A stretch of DNA of 64,000 bases from Lacibacter sp. H375 (GTDB lineage Bacteria > Bacteroidota > Bacteroidia > Chitinophagales > Chitinophagaceae): NCBI RefSeq assembly GCF_037892425.1, contig NZ_JBBKTT010000001.1, forward strand, positions 4,340,001-4,404,000, given 5' to 3'. Both the position numbers and the translations under genes were made by a program. The notes under the pieces are model-generated. The model saw nothing but the letters and a program-made list of their open reading frames with translations, ran no database searches and was not told the origin of the DNA. Of this stretch, positions 8,928-18,600 are shown one piece after another (position 1 is the first letter of the stretch; each line of letters begins with the position of its first letter).

Positions 8928-9881
8928 TTAAACAACTCCTTTTGCTGATAAATAACGTTCAGCATCCAACGCAGCCATACAACCACTACCTGCAGCAGTT
9001 ACCGCCTGCCGATAAATTTTATCCTGCACATCACCACCGGCAAACACACCTTCAACATTTGTTTTAGATGTACCGGGAATCGTTTTGATATAACCGGCTT
9101 CATCCATATCAATAAATTCTTTGAAAATGGCTGAGTTAGGCTCGTGACCAATGGCCACAAAGAAACCTTGAACAGGTATTACCGATTCTTCATTGGTTTT
9201 ATTGTTCAACACCTTCATGCCATCTACTTTATTATCACCAAGTATTTCAAGTGTTTCAGTGTTCCAGTAAACTTTAATGTTCGGCGTGTTCATTACACGA
9301 TCCTGCATTACTTTACTTGCACGCATCGCATCTTTGCGAATCAGCATATGCACAGTAGAACAAAGTTTACTGAGGTATAATGCTTCTTCTGCTGCAGTAT
9401 CACCAGCACCAACAATGGCTACTTCTTTTCCACGGAAAAAGAAACCATCACAAACAGCACATGCACTTACACCATAACCGTTGAGACGTTGTTCACTTTC
9501 AAGTCCCAACCATTTAGCACTTGCACCTGTGCAAATAATCACGCTGTCTGCTTCAATCAGTTTTTCATCATCAATCCAAACTTTATGTGGTGTGGAACTG
9601 AAATCAACTTTTGTTGCCAATCCGTAACGGATATCGGCACCCATTCGGGCTGCCTGCTTTTCAAAATCAACCATCATTTCAGGGCCTTGTACGCCTTCTG
9701 CATAACCCGGATAGTTTTCCACTTCTGTTGTAATAGTCAACTGTCCGCCGGGTTGAATTCCCTGGTATAAAACAGGCTTCAGGTTCGCCCTTGATGCATA
9801 AATAGCGGCTGTATAACCTGCAGGACCTGATCCAATAATCAAACAATGTACTTTTTCTGCTGCTTCCATATTCGTCTTCAA
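8928..9881 (-). CDS. trxB: Thioredoxin-disulfide reductase
   Basis: A 317-residue flavoprotein that passes electrons from NADPH through FAD to thioredoxin. The FAD-binding GSGPAGYTAA lies at residues 17-26. The redox pair Cys141/Cys144 is in ACAVCDG. The NADPH site GAGDTAAEEA follows near 158. The C-terminal GVFAGGDVQD motif closes the FAD domain. Length is normal. A second ATG (residue 5) is an alternative start. An exact -7 box at 9895-9902 places transcription only a few bases before the start, and a palindrome upstream may be an operator. Confidence 0.95.
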   Translation of the reverse strand: MKTNMEAAEKVHCLIIGSGPAGYTAAIYASRANLKPVLYQGIQPGGQLTITTEVENYPGYAEGVQGPEMMVDFEKQAARMGADIRYGLATKVDFSSTPHKVWIDDEKLIEADSVIICTGASAKWLGLESEQRLNGYGVSACAVCDGFFFRGKEVAIVGAGDTAAEEALYLSKLCSTVHMLIRKDAMRASKVMQDRVMNTPNIKVYWNTETLEILGDNKVDGMKVLNNKTNEESVIPVQGFFVAIGHEPNSAIFKEFIDMDEAGYIKTIPGTSKTNVEGVFAGGDVQDKIYRQAVTAAGSGCMAALDAERYLSAKGVV

Positions 9882-9894
9882 ATTTTTAAGTCGA

Positions 9895-9902
9895 CAAAAA
9901 TA
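9895..9902 (-). promoter_or_regulatory. -7 promoter element of trxB
   Basis: TATTTTTG on the minus strand matches the Bacteroidota TAnnTTTG box exactly. The predicted start of transcription is near 9888. No good TTTG -33 box is seen at the expected distance. Confidence 0.6.
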
Positions 9903-9922
9903 GTCCTATCCATCCAATTGAA

Positions 9923-9940
9923 ATGTAACCGTGGTTACAT
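9923..9940. promoter_or_regulatory. Palindromic candidate operator upstream of trxB
   Basis: Perfect 8-base arms, ATGTAACC and GGTTACAT, are separated by GT. The site lies about 35-52 bases before the predicted trxB start of transcription, the usual position for a dimeric activator such as a Crp/Fnr-type or redox regulator. The regulator is unknown. Confidence 0.45.
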
Positions 9941-9959
9941 GCGCAGCTGGTGTGGATAA

Positions 9960-10850
9960 TTAACGGGGAATAATAACCGTAGTAAACTGGTTGGCATACC
10001 CGCCAAAATAACCCAATGCTCCATTACTGATATTGCCCAATATTTTGGTGGGAGAAGAAAAAGGATTGCCGATACTCTGGTAACTGAATTCTACAGTTCG
10101 CCAGAAATCGAATGTGGCTTTATCAATATTGCTGAATTTTACCGTAACTGTATCACCTTTTTTGAAAAATCCATACTCATCAAAATCAAGATCGGCATTA
10201 CGATCGATGCCACGGTCAACATCAACCATGTAAGTTGTACCATTCACAAACGCATCATCAAATACTGAGTTAAATCCGGGCAAAAAAGGCTCGCTGTTTA
10301 CTTTTGTGAAATAGCGTGCATAGTCGCCGAAAGGCTGCGGGTCTTTTACTTTTGCCCTTACCACTATCTTTTTACTTGTATCAGGCGTATTAGGCGCTTT
10401 CACCCACCATAATGAATCAATTGTTTTTCTTATCTGGGGAATATTGGTTGTTGCATTGTATTCTTTTTGTTGCCAGATAATACGAAGCTGGTACTGCTTG
10501 CCCAATTCTCCTTTTATGACCGTTAAAGGATTGGCAGGATCGCTGCTGTAAAAACTGAAGGGAATCGTAGTGCCAGGCACAACGCCATCGTACCTGCGGA
10601 GTTGATGGGTTGTACTGCCACAGGATATATATACCTCAGCATCTTTCACCAAAGAATTACTGATCACATCGGCTGAAACTTTTGAAAAATAGTTCAGGCT
10701 TTTCGTAAGGATCACAACCGGATCCCGCCCGTTTTCAATAGATGCGTCAACAGTGAGTAACTGAGCGGCGTCTTTCAGGTCAAAATCTACTTTCTTTTCA
10801 CAACCCAGCAATAAAAGGAACAAACTGCTGAGCAATACAAGTCGTTGCAT
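9960..10850 (-). CDS. DUF4249 family lipoprotein
   Basis: A 296-residue protein whose signal peptide ends in the lipobox LLLGC, with Cys17 the lipidation site. The mature part begins with the DUF4249 pattern: LTVDASIENGRDPVVILTKSL, then YFSKVSADVISNSLVKDAEVYI. ATG at 10850 is preferred because it starts the signal peptide directly; an upstream in-frame ATG at 10886 adds twelve unlikely residues. Such proteins usually sit beside a TonB-dependent receptor, but none is adjacent here. Probable location is the outer membrane. Confidence 0.75.
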   Translation of the reverse strand: MQRLVLLSSLFLLLLGCEKKVDFDLKDAAQLLTVDASIENGRDPVVILTKSLNYFSKVSADVISNSLVKDAEVYISCGSTTHQLRRYDGVVPGTTIPFSFYSSDPANPLTVIKGELGKQYQLRIIWQQKEYNATTNIPQIRKTIDSLWWVKAPNTPDTSKKIVVRAKVKDPQPFGDYARYFTKVNSEPFLPGFNSVFDDAFVNGTTYMVDVDRGIDRNADLDFDEYGFFKKGDTVTVKFSNIDKATFDFWRTVEFSYQSIGNPFSSPTKILGNISNGALGYFGGYANQFTTVIIPR

Positions 10851-10931
10851 AATCAAATTTACGAGAGGATAAGATGTGATGCGCATGAAGGATATGCTAA
10901 ATATACCTCAACTCCCTTCCGGCTTAAACAA

Positions 10932-10957
10932 AAACCCCGACACTAAGGCCGGGGTTT
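10932..10957 (-). terminator. Intrinsic terminator of rpoD
   Basis: Arms AAACCCCG and CGGGGTTT enclose a ten-base loop, and TTTTT follows on the minus strand. It lies 22 bases after the sigma factor stop codon. Confidence 0.75.
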
Positions 10958-10978
10958 GATACTTAATACCCATTATAG

Positions 10979-11839
10979 TTAATTTCCGAGATAGCTCTTC
11001 AGCGCATTGCTGTAGCGGGCTTTCTGTAAACGTTTGATCGCTCTTTCTTTGATCTGGCGGATGCGTTCTTTGGTGAGATCGTATTTCTGACCGATCTGCT
11101 CAATGGTTACACCATTTTCGCCATCTAATCCAAAATAAGCATTTACGATCTCAGCTTCACGTGGGCTGAGTGACTTCAACACACGACGAATCTCGTTACG
11201 CAAAGAATCCTTCATTACATCCTCATCAGTATCATCGCTGCCTTCAAGCAAATCGCCCATTGCTACGTCTTCTGCTTCGTGTACAGGTGCATCTAAAGAC
11301 GTATGACGGGTATTGCTTTGGAAGATATTGTTGATTTCTGTTTCGCTCATTTCAAGAATATCAGCCAGCTCTTCAGTTGAAGGCTCACGCTCATGTTCCT
11401 GTTCAAACGCCATATAGGCCTTGTTTGCTTTGTTGTAAGTACCGATCTTATTTTGTGGCAAACGCACCAAACGACCCTGCTCAGCCAATGCCTGCAGAAT
11501 TGATTGACGAATCCACCAAACAGCGTAAGAAATGAATTTAAACCCTTTGGTTTCATCGAAACGTTGAGCGGCTTTGATCAAACCGAGGTTCCCCTCATTG
11601 ATCAGATCACTTAACGATAAGCCCTGATGTTGATATTGCTTGGCAACTGATACCACGAAACGAAGATTCGATTGTACCAATTTATCCAAAGCTCGCTGAT
11701 CACCCATTTTAATTCGCTGCGCAAGAGTTGTTTCCTCCTCGGGCGTAATCATGGGGATCTTTGATATTTCCTGTAAATACTTCTCAACCGCTTGTGAATC
11801 ACGGTTGGTAATCTGAGTTGCAATTTTGAGCTGCCGCAT
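10979..11839 (-). CDS. rpoD: Primary RNA polymerase sigma factor (short Bacteroidota type)
   Basis: A 286-residue sigma-70 family housekeeping factor lacking the long region 1.1, as is usual for the phylum. Region 1.2 is near residues 15-45. Region 2 includes NLRFVVSVAKQYQ and FKFISYAVWWIRQSI, the -10 recognition and melting helix. Region 3 is GTYNKANKAY onward. Region 4 ends with the helix-turn-helix VTIEQIGQKYDLTKERIRQI. This factor recognises the TAnnTTTG boxes found through the window. Its own box at 11935-11942 predicts a leader of about 89 bases, far longer than most here. Confidence 0.95.
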   Translation of the reverse strand: MRQLKIATQITNRDSQAVEKYLQEISKIPMITPEEETTLAQRIKMGDQRALDKLVQSNLRFVVSVAKQYQHQGLSLSDLINEGNLGLIKAAQRFDETKGFKFISYAVWWIRQSILQALAEQGRLVRLPQNKIGTYNKANKAYMAFEQEHEREPSTEELADILEMSETEINNIFQSNTRHTSLDAPVHEAEDVAMGDLLEGSDDTDEDVMKDSLRNEIRRVLKSLSPREAEIVNAYFGLDGENGVTIEQIGQKYDLTKERIRQIKERAIKRLQKARYSNALKSYLGN

Positions 11840-11934
11840 ATTAAATTCCTCTTAATTGTTTGAAACGTTACTAAGACAGGGAAAATCGACCGGGAGTTGG
11901 GAAAATCTCGTTAAGAATCCACTGTAACCGTCTG

Positions 11935-11942
11935 CAAAGTTA
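11935..11942 (-). promoter_or_regulatory. -7 promoter element of rpoD
   Basis: TAACTTTG on the minus strand, followed by C, is an exact TAnnTTTG match. The predicted start is near 11928, leaving an ~89-base untranslated leader before rpoD. Confidence 0.55.
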
Positions 11943-12120
11943 ATCATCAATCGCCGTTTTTCATAGCCCATGTGCATAATTGCGGCTCATGTAGGCATCC
12001 TTGTATCGTTTGCGGCGGAAACTTAACATTGATAAACAACAATTTAAAGGCTCAGAAAGTTTATTTTCAGACAATAATTTTACATAAACGGTTAACTTGC
12101 AAATGCAATAATTAATTGAT

Positions 12121-13143
12121 ATGGAATGGATTGATTTAAGAAGTGATACAGTAACAAAACCCACAAGGCAGATGAAAGACGCCATGTGGCAAGCCGAGCT
12201 TGGCGATGATGTGTTTGGTGAGGATAGCACTGTTAATAAGTTGGAAGAAACGGCTGCAAAACTGTTTGGAATGGAGGCCGGATTGTTCTGTCCATCAGGC
12301 ACAATGACCAACCAAATTGCCATAAAAATGCACACCCAGCCCGGCGATGAAGTGATCTGTGATGAACTGAGCCATGTTTATCAATACGAGGGCGGCGGAA
12401 TAGCTTTCAACTCCGGGGCTTCCGTGCGTTTATTACAAGGCGATCGTGGGCGAATAAAAGCGAATCATGTTTTGGATGCTATAAATAACCGTGATGATGT
12501 GCATAAAGCCATTTCAAGCTTGGTGGTCCTGGAAAATACCAGCAATCGTGGCGGCGGCAGCTGTTATGAGCTTAATGATATCAAAGCTATAAAAGATGTG
12601 TGCAAGGCTAATAACCTTATTCTTCATCTTGATGGCGCCCGCCTTTTCAATGCTTTGGTGGCAAAACAACAATCGGCCAACGATTACGGCCAGCTGTTTG
12701 ATTCAATTTCGATTTGTTTGAGTAAAGGACTTGGCTCGCCTGTTGGCAGTGTATTGCTGGGCACAAAAGAAAAGATCAAAAAAGCAAGACGTATCCGTAA
12801 AGTGTTTGGCGGTGGTATGAGACAGGCAGGGATCGTTGCTGCAGCTGGGTTATATGCTTTAGAACATCATGTGGATAGACTGGCAAAAGATCATCACCAT
12901 GCAAAACTGATTGAAGAAACATTACTAAACAATTCCATTGTTGAAACGGTAATGCCGGTCGAAACCAATATTGTTATTTTCCGTGTAAAACAACATGTGA
13001 ATGCCGATGAGCTCGTGGTAAAGCTGAAAGAAAAAGGCATTCTATGTTTTACAATGGGTAAACAGCAAATACGTTTTGTGTTACATCTTGAAGTAACAGA
13101 AAGCATGGTTCAACACACGATTGAATTACTTCAAAAAATTTAA
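12121..13143 (+). CDS. ltaE: Low-specificity L-threonine aldolase
   Basis: A 340-residue PLP-dependent fold-type I enzyme that cleaves L-threonine or allo-threonine to glycine and acetaldehyde. The start [13 protein letters not shown] is diagnostic. His85 (DELSHVY) stacks on PLP, Asp171 ([11 protein letters not shown]) binds the pyridine nitrogen, and Lys202 in [12 protein letters not shown] forms the Schiff base. Length is normal. It diverges from rpoD across 281 bases. A TAACTTGC box near 12093 is a near-match to the -7 consensus. It converges on the tail-specific protease. Confidence 0.92.
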   Translation: MEWIDLRSDTVTKPTRQMKDAMWQAELGDDVFGEDSTVNKLEETAAKLFGMEAGLFCPSGTMTNQIAIKMHTQPGDEVICDELSHVYQYEGGGIAFNSGASVRLLQGDRGRIKANHVLDAINNRDDVHKAISSLVVLENTSNRGGGSCYELNDIKAIKDVCKANNLILHLDGARLFNALVAKQQSANDYGQLFDSISICLSKGLGSPVGSVLLGTKEKIKKARRIRKVFGGGMRQAGIVAAAGLYALEHHVDRLAKDHHHAKLIEETLLNNSIVETVMPVETNIVIFRVKQHVNADELVVKLKEKGILCFTMGKQQIRFVLHLEVTESMVQHTIELLQKI

Positions 13144-13165
13144 AACCCCGGCGTGTGCCGGGGTT
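13144..13165. terminator. Intrinsic terminator of the tail-specific protease, shared with ltaE
   Basis: Perfect 9-base arms AACCCCGGC/GCCGGGGTT enclose GTGT. The T-run is on the minus-strand side, so it mainly ends the protease transcript, but it also lies directly after the ltaE stop codon. Confidence 0.75.
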
Positions 13166-13190
13166 CACAATTTCGATCAATTTAAAATTA

Positions 13191-15368
13191 TCATTTACCA
13201 TCAGTACGGGCAGCTTGTTTATTCTGCGCAATAAAGTACTGCTGAATCATGTCGTTCATAATATTCACCGTTTCACCAAGGTGAATATCGTTTTTAAGCC
13301 TGTTGATAAACGCTTTATTACGTTCTTCTTTAGTAGTAACACCTTTAATAGCTGCAAGATCAGCCTCCAGGTTAGATACCTCTAGTGGCGCACTGAGTTT
13401 AATTAATGAATCTATTGTTTGAATAGTACTGCCAAGCGTTTTCTTTTCCTGGCGGAACTTATCGATCTTCAAAGAGAAATGCTTGTCATCATATTTCGAT
13501 AACCAATCGCTTTTTTCTCCAATCAGTTTAAATGAAGGGCTTTGACTGACACGTTGTTTGCTTTGCTGAACAATGTAATTAAAATCAAAATCAGATTTCC
13601 ATACTTTGTATTGCGCACTACCGATCTCATCCCATGTTAAAGCAAATGGCTCATCTTTTTCACGAAGCTTGAGATATTCGTACTGATCAGGAAGGACAAT
13701 ATCAGGCACTACACCTTTCAATTGTGTGCTTGCACCTGTAACACGATAGAATTTTTGAAGTGTCAATTTGATATTACCGAGTTCAGATGGGTTATTACTT
13801 GTCCAGCTTGCACGATCCAATTCAATGTTACGCTGCACTGTTCCTTTACCGTAAGTAGACGTGCTGCCTACAACCAATCCACGTTTGTAATCCTGGATTG
13901 CTCCGGCAAAAATTTCAGAAGCTGATGCACTGAATTCGTTTACCATTACTGTAAGCGGGCCATCCCACAACACATTCTTATTTCTGTCACGAAGAATGGT
14001 TGGTGATTCATCTCTGCTCTTTACTTGCACTACCGGACCTTCTTCAATAAACAAACCAACCATTTCAACAGTTTCCATTAACGATCCTCCACCGTTTGTA
14101 CGAAGATCAATGATCAAACCGTTTACTCCTTCAGCTTTTAATTTAATGATTTCCTTCGCCACATCCTGCGCACAACGGTTGCCGTTTGCATCCTGGAAAT
14201 CGGCATAGAACGCAGGAAGAAAAATATAACCGATCTTATGATTATCTGGCCCCTTGATGATCGTACTCTTTGCACGATTCTCTTCAAGATCGATTTTTTC
14301 ACGGATCATAGTTACTACCTTAATAGCACCACTTGGTTTTTTGATCGTCAGTCTTACTTCAGTTCCTTTTTTACCACGGATCAAACGCACAGCATCAGGA
14401 ACTTCAAAACCGGTAAGGTCTTGTGGCTCGGCAGCGCCTTGCGCAACTTTCAATACAATATCACCTACTTGTATTTCACCCGATTTTGCTGCTGCACCTG
14501 CGGGCACAATGGTTGTGATTTTGATATGACCATCTTCTTCTAACAAAGAAGCACCAATACCGAAGAATTCGCCACCGCTCATTTGCTCATCAAAAGCAAT
14601 TTTTTCCAATGGTGGTAAATAGCTTGTGTGAGGATCCATCGTTTCGGTAATACTGTTTACAAGATAGTTGAAACGATCTTCATCTTTAAAACGGTTACGG
14701 AACCGATCGAACATACGATCGAAAGTTTTTAATACTTTTTCACGTGCTTCTTTTTCCATCTGCACATTTGTCTTTGCGACAAAACCTTCTTTGCCTTTAT
14801 TTTTTTCTTGTTGTTCGATAAGATCAACATAACGGTCGAGTGTATAATATTTTAATTTCAGCCGCCATGCTTCTTTGCGCTCTGCTTCTGTTTTTGCGTA
14901 AGTACGTTTATCATCATCGTCCATGTACTTTTCTTCAACAGCAAAGTCGAATGGCTTTTGCAAGATCTCCTTGTAGAGCAACGCAACTTCTTCCATCCGT
15001 TTTTTGTACACTGCATTTACAGCATAAAAAGATTCAAGACGGGCACCATGTATTTCATCATCAACCTTGGTTTCGTATTTCTTGAATTCTTCAATATCTG
15101 ATTTCAGGAAATATGTTTTGTCTCCATCAAGATCCTTCAGGAACTTGGTAAACACCGTTTTTGAAAATGTATCATCGATCTTCTTAGGGTTGTAGTGCCC
15201 TTCTTCCAGAAACTCACCGATCAACTGCAGGATACGTTCAAAACGATTGGTTGGTTCATTTCGGGTAGAGGATGATTGAACGGCATAAAAAATACTGCCC
15301 CCCAGCATGAGGACCAGTATGATCAGCAAACTCTTTTTAGTAAACATATATTGGATAAAATTTGACAT
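13191..15368 (-). CDS. prc: Tail-specific (C-terminal processing) periplasmic protease, S41A family
   Basis: A ~725-residue serine protease with an N-terminal signal or anchor helix (KKSLLIILVLMLGG). A long helical domain comes first, then a PDZ domain (~residues 230-320, EEDGHIKITTIVPAG and GDIVLKV). The S41 core carries the catalytic Ser in NEFSASASEIF and Lys in TYGKGTVQ. A C-terminal Prc-type extension follows. It probably trims periplasmic or membrane proteins. ATG at 15368 is chosen; ATG at 15347 is equally possible, and an open frame further upstream lacks a signal peptide at its front. Confidence 0.9.
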   Translation of the reverse strand: MSNFIQYMFTKKSLLIILVLMLGGSIFYAVQSSSTRNEPTNRFERILQLIGEFLEEGHYNPKKIDDTFSKTVFTKFLKDLDGDKTYFLKSDIEEFKKYETKVDDEIHGARLESFYAVNAVYKKRMEEVALLYKEILQKPFDFAVEEKYMDDDDKRTYAKTEAERKEAWRLKLKYYTLDRYVDLIEQQEKNKGKEGFVAKTNVQMEKEAREKVLKTFDRMFDRFRNRFKDEDRFNYLVNSITETMDPHTSYLPPLEKIAFDEQMSGGEFFGIGASLLEEDGHIKITTIVPAGAAAKSGEIQVGDIVLKVAQGAAEPQDLTGFEVPDAVRLIRGKKGTEVRLTIKKPSGAIKVVTMIREKIDLEENRAKSTIIKGPDNHKIGYIFLPAFYADFQDANGNRCAQDVAKEIIKLKAEGVNGLIIDLRTNGGGSLMETVEMVGLFIEEGPVVQVKSRDESPTILRDRNKNVLWDGPLTVMVNEFSASASEIFAGAIQDYKRGLVVGSTSTYGKGTVQRNIELDRASWTSNNPSELGNIKLTLQKFYRVTGASTQLKGVVPDIVLPDQYEYLKLREKDEPFALTWDEIGSAQYKVWKSDFDFNYIVQQSKQRVSQSPSFKLIGEKSDWLSKYDDKHFSLKIDKFRQEKKTLGSTIQTIDSLIKLSAPLEVSNLEADLAAIKGVTTKEERNKAFINRLKNDIHLGETVNIMNDMIQQYFIAQNKQAARTDGK

Positions 15369-15443
15369 AAAACAATTATCGTAAAAATAACGAGAAAAGA
15401 CGAGCCATTCTTGGCCGTTTATACAATTACAAGCTTTTAACAA

Positions 15444-15623
15444 GCTATTTGGTCAAAAGTTGTGCCCGAAAATGTTATGATTCAGGCTTACAGCGTACGT
15501 ACGCTTATGATTACATGTATGATAACAGGTTGATTGCTGATAATGTCCTTTTAATTAAGGAGAAATACTGAAGTTGCTATTTGGTAAAGATGAGTAACGA
15601 CTTTCCCAAAAAATAAACAGAAG
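15444..15623. other. Non-coding gap between protease and tRNA-Pro
   Basis: No gene is visible. It contains the upstream region of the protease on the minus strand and the 3' side of the tRNA transcript. No clear T-tailed hairpin follows the tRNA. Confidence 0.3.
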
Positions 15624-15697
15624 TCGGGATGACTGGATTCGAACCAGCGACCTCTTCGTCCCGAACGAAGCACGCTACCGGGCTGCGCTACATCCCG
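15624..15697 (-). tRNA. tRNA-Pro (anticodon CGG)
   Basis: A complete 74-base cloverleaf on the minus strand. The acceptor arms CGGGATG/CATCCCG pair fully with discriminator A. The anticodon stem CTTCG/CGAAG encloses TTCGGGA (anticodon CGG, reading CCG). The T arm has GGTTCGAATCC. CCA is not encoded. It begins only 14 bases after the phosphodiester glycosidase gene ends, so it may be processed from the lipA transcript. Confidence 0.95.
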
Positions 15698-15711
15698 AAT
15701 GGGATATAAAA

Positions 15712-16704
15712 TTATTTATTTTTTGCTTGAATGATAAACACTCCGGGCACAGGTCGCTGCCCTTCTTTATCACTTGGCTTTATGGTCTCTTTACCGTTTA
15801 CCAGCATGCAACTACTACCGCCACCATCGAGGTTTAATGCTTCCATGCAACCAAGATCGAGTAAGAGTTTTGCGAGCTTTGGTAACGATGCTCCTTCTGC
15901 AATACCGGGCATACGACCCTGTACAACAAGTATGATGAGTTTACCATCTGCAGTATACCCCATAGCTGTCCGTGGATGTTTATCATCTATGGCTTTGCCT
16001 GTGAACATCCTTTCTTCGTTGTTGCTTATAAAAATCTTTCCATTTTGAATTAGCGCCGGACCACCTGCAATCGCTGTTTGCATTTTCCATTTATGGAATC
16101 TTCGTTGGGATTTGTTAGTATGTAGCTGATACGTGTATTGAAAGGACTTGATTGGGTATGAAAAAAAAGGAAAAGAGTCTTTGATTGAAGTGAGTGGTTG
16201 CTGTGATGCGTATGAATACTTCGCAATACTATCGGTATACAACCATGCCACATCAGCTTTTCTTTTTTTATTGATGCCAATGGCTGAACGAAATGTATGC
16301 ACGTACATCAACGTGTCCCTTCCCTTCAATGCTGCTGTGTGTACATTATACGAAACAAGTTTTCCATCTTTGATCACTGCATTCAAATTCCTGTTGCTCG
16401 CAAAATCAAAAAAAGTTCCGTTCACCACCAGCAATGGCTGTTTGTTCTTTTCATAAAACTGTTGTGGTGTAAAGCGTCGTTTGTAGGTTGTGTCAGTAGT
16501 AAAATTCAGTTTCCTGTCTTTCAAATCAGCAATTAGATAGTAAGCAATATTGGGCTTCCCTTCAATTGTATCATTTGTGGTATATACATGAACTGATGAA
16601 GGCAATGATCCAAAAAGAGAATCAACATTCTTCCAGTGAACCTGTGCCAAACAAAAAGGAGCAGTGATGATGTACAACACTGCTCCAAGGAATAATTTCT
16701 TCAT
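15712..16704 (-). CDS. Exported phosphodiester glycosidase (NAGPA-like domain)
   Basis: A 330-residue protein with a signal peptide ([20 protein letters not shown]). The rest matches the phosphodiester glycosidase family related to mammalian NAGPA, which removes sugar-phosphodiester caps. Motifs include [33 protein letters not shown] and the signature [18 protein letters not shown] at 16704 is chosen because it opens the signal peptide and sits seven bases after lipA; the upstream extension would overlap lipA. The substrate is unknown. Confidence 0.85.
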   Translation of the reverse strand: MKKLFLGAVLYIITAPFCLAQVHWKNVDSLFGSLPSSVHVYTTNDTIEGKPNIAYYLIADLKDRKLNFTTDTTYKRRFTPQQFYEKNKQPLLVVNGTFFDFASNRNLNAVIKDGKLVSYNVHTAALKGRDTLMYVHTFRSAIGINKKRKADVAWLYTDSIAKYSYASQQPLTSIKDSFPFFSYPIKSFQYTYQLHTNKSQRRFHKWKMQTAIAGGPALIQNGKIFISNNEERMFTGKAIDDKHPRTAMGYTADGKLIILVVQGRMPGIAEGASLPKLAKLLLDLGCMEALNLDGGGSSCMLVNGKETIKPSDKEGQRPVPGVFIIQAKNK

Positions 16705-16711
16705 AAAAGAT

Positions 16712-17641
16712 CTATGCAATAAAGTTTGCTTTCTCTTCTTCCCATTTGGCTTTACCATAACCCGGAATCACATGCTTTTCGCTGTGATAGCTTGACCGTA
16801 CCAACGGGCCACTTTCCACATAATCCAAACCAATGCTGTAACCAATTTCACGGTACTCTGCAAATTCATCGGGATGCACAAAACGTTGCACAGCCAAATG
16901 CTTTTTGGTTGGTTGCAGGTACTGACCGATCGTTACCACATCAACTCCGTTATTCTTAAGATCATTTAATGTCTGGATCACTTCTTCTTTTGTTTCACCC
17001 AAGCCTAGCATGATACCACTCTTCACCCGCATGCCATTTTCTTTCAGGTACCGCAATACATCCATACTTCTCCAGTATTTTGCCTGGATACGCACCTGCC
17101 GTGTTAATCGTTCAACTGTTTCAATGTTATGTGATACTACTTCGGGATGTGCTTCAACAATGCGTTGCACATTTTCCATCTGTCCTTTAAAATCAGGTAT
17201 CAGAGTCTCCAATGTTGTATCCGGGTTCAATGTTTTTACAGCTCTGATGGTATTGTACCAGATTATACTGCCACCATCTTTAATCTCGTCACGGTCAACA
17301 GAAGTAATCACCGCATGTTTCACCTTCATTAAATGAATGGCTTCAGCTACCCTTTGCGGTTCATCCCAATCAACCGGATCGGGACGACCTGTTGCAACGG
17401 CACAAAAACCACAGCTGCGGGTACAGGTATTACCCAATATCATAAACGTGGCTGTACCTTCTCCCCAGCACTCGCCCATGTTTGGACAATTACCACTTTC
17501 GCAAATAGTATGAAGTTTGTTCTTATCAACAAGATTACGAACGTGGCGGTAACTTTCACCAATGGGTAAGCGTACTCTCAGCCAATCGGGCTTCTTTAAT
17601 TTCTGCTCTGCGGCAGCATCATTCACTACAATTTCCTGCAT
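16712..17641 (-). CDS. lipA: Lipoyl synthase
   Basis: A 309-residue radical SAM enzyme that inserts two sulfurs into protein-bound octanoyl chains to make lipoyl groups for 2-oxoacid dehydrogenases and the glycine cleavage system. The auxiliary cluster ligands are Cys47, Cys52 and Cys58 ([12 protein letters not shown]). The radical SAM ligands are Cys73, Cys77 and Cys80 (CTRSCGFC). The C-terminal VRSSYHSEK motif supplies the auxiliary-cluster serine. An exact -7 box lies at 17662-17669. It is followed by the phosphodiester glycosidase seven bases downstream. Confidence 0.97.
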   Translation of the reverse strand: MQEIVVNDAAAEQKLKKPDWLRVRLPIGESYRHVRNLVDKNKLHTICESGNCPNMGECWGEGTATFMILGNTCTRSCGFCAVATGRPDPVDWDEPQRVAEAIHLMKVKHAVITSVDRDEIKDGGSIIWYNTIRAVKTLNPDTTLETLIPDFKGQMENVQRIVEAHPEVVSHNIETVERLTRQVRIQAKYWRSMDVLRYLKENGMRVKSGIMLGLGETKEEVIQTLNDLKNNGVDVVTIGQYLQPTKKHLAVQRFVHPDEFAEYREIGYSIGLDYVESGPLVRSSYHSEKHVIPGYGKAKWEEEKANFIA

Positions 17642-17661
17642 AAGTTCGTCTAAATGAGGGG

Positions 17662-17669
17662 CAAAGTTA
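17662..17669 (-). promoter_or_regulatory. -7 promoter element of lipA
   Basis: TAACTTTG, followed by C, is an exact consensus match on the minus strand. Transcription is predicted near 17655, giving a leader of about 14 bases. It lies in the short gap before the upstream gene's end. Confidence 0.6.
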
Positions 17670-17671
17670 GG

Positions 17672-18499
17672 CTACTTTCGTTTACCAAACATGAGGGCTA
17701 TGTACCCGTTAAAAAACACCTGCTTATCCGGGTTTAGGAGCATGATCTGCACTTTTCGGGAATATGCTTCGAGGTTCAAACCTATTTCAATCGCAGTCAC
17801 TACTTCATTGAATCGTCCGTAATCAAAACGGAGGGCTGCTTTTGCATGAACACCTGGTACAAACTTCAATTCATTCCAGCCATAACGCAAACCGGTACCC
17901 ATCACAATAGTTGGAGCGGGCGCAAGAAAAAGGCTGCTATCTGCAGATGTATACTTTATATTTCGTGTACCCTCGGGGCTATTATCCTGAACCCGTACAT
18001 AATACGGACGTTCAAAACCAGCTGAAATACCACCGGCATAAATAGCATGTACTGCAACACCGTTTTTATTTGTTTTACCACCCAACATGCGTTGCTGGCC
18101 ATAAGACAATTTTAATTGGTAAAAGCTATTACGTTTGCCATAAACAAAGGGATTGCCGATTTGAAGAAAGCCATTATTATCTAAAATCCGATTGATCTTT
18201 TGTTCTTTGGGATGTTTTTTTTCGTTAAGTTCAAGTGCAAAAAGATTGGTGATCTTTACAGTTTTCAAATAACCTTTTTCATAAACCAATCCCCAACCAT
18301 CGGTATTAAGTCGTAACCCAAACACATTTTGTTTATTGAAGACAAGCGCACCTTCTTCCTGTTGACGGATTAGATTATCAATTTTCTCTCTGCGTGCTTC
18401 TTTCTTTGCATCACGCTCTGTTCGGCGGCTGTTTTTTTCCTGCGCCACAGTTGAACTAACTATCAGAAGAAGTACAAAGCTTAGGTAAATTATTTTCAC
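17672..18499 (-). CDS. Predicted outer-membrane beta-barrel protein, unknown function
   Basis: A 275-residue protein with a signal peptide (KIIYLSFVLLLIVSSTVAQ) and then a charged helical stretch (residues ~22-48, rich in R, K and E). The rest alternates hydrophobic and polar residues in strand-like blocks ending in GYIALMFGKRK. This resembles a small outer-membrane barrel with a periplasmic N-terminal helix. No family is recognised with certainty. It diverges from the OsmC gene. Confidence 0.6.
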   Translation of the reverse strand: MKIIYLSFVLLLIVSSTVAQEKNSRRTERDAKKEARREKIDNLIRQQEEGALVFNKQNVFGLRLNTDGWGLVYEKGYLKTVKITNLFALELNEKKHPKEQKINRILDNNGFLQIGNPFVYGKRNSFYQLKLSYGQQRMLGGKTNKNGVAVHAIYAGGISAGFERPYYVRVQDNSPEGTRNIKYTSADSSLFLAPAPTIVMGTGLRYGWNELKFVPGVHAKAALRFDYGRFNEVVTAIEIGLNLEAYSRKVQIMLLNPDKQVFFNGYIALMFGKRK

Positions 18500-18600
18500 A
18501 AGCCTGAAATTAATGTTTGAATGTAAATTTACAGATTAAAACGATAGATGCGGCATTGTGGTATATTGCCGCCCAATTCCTGAACCATAAATTTAACAAC

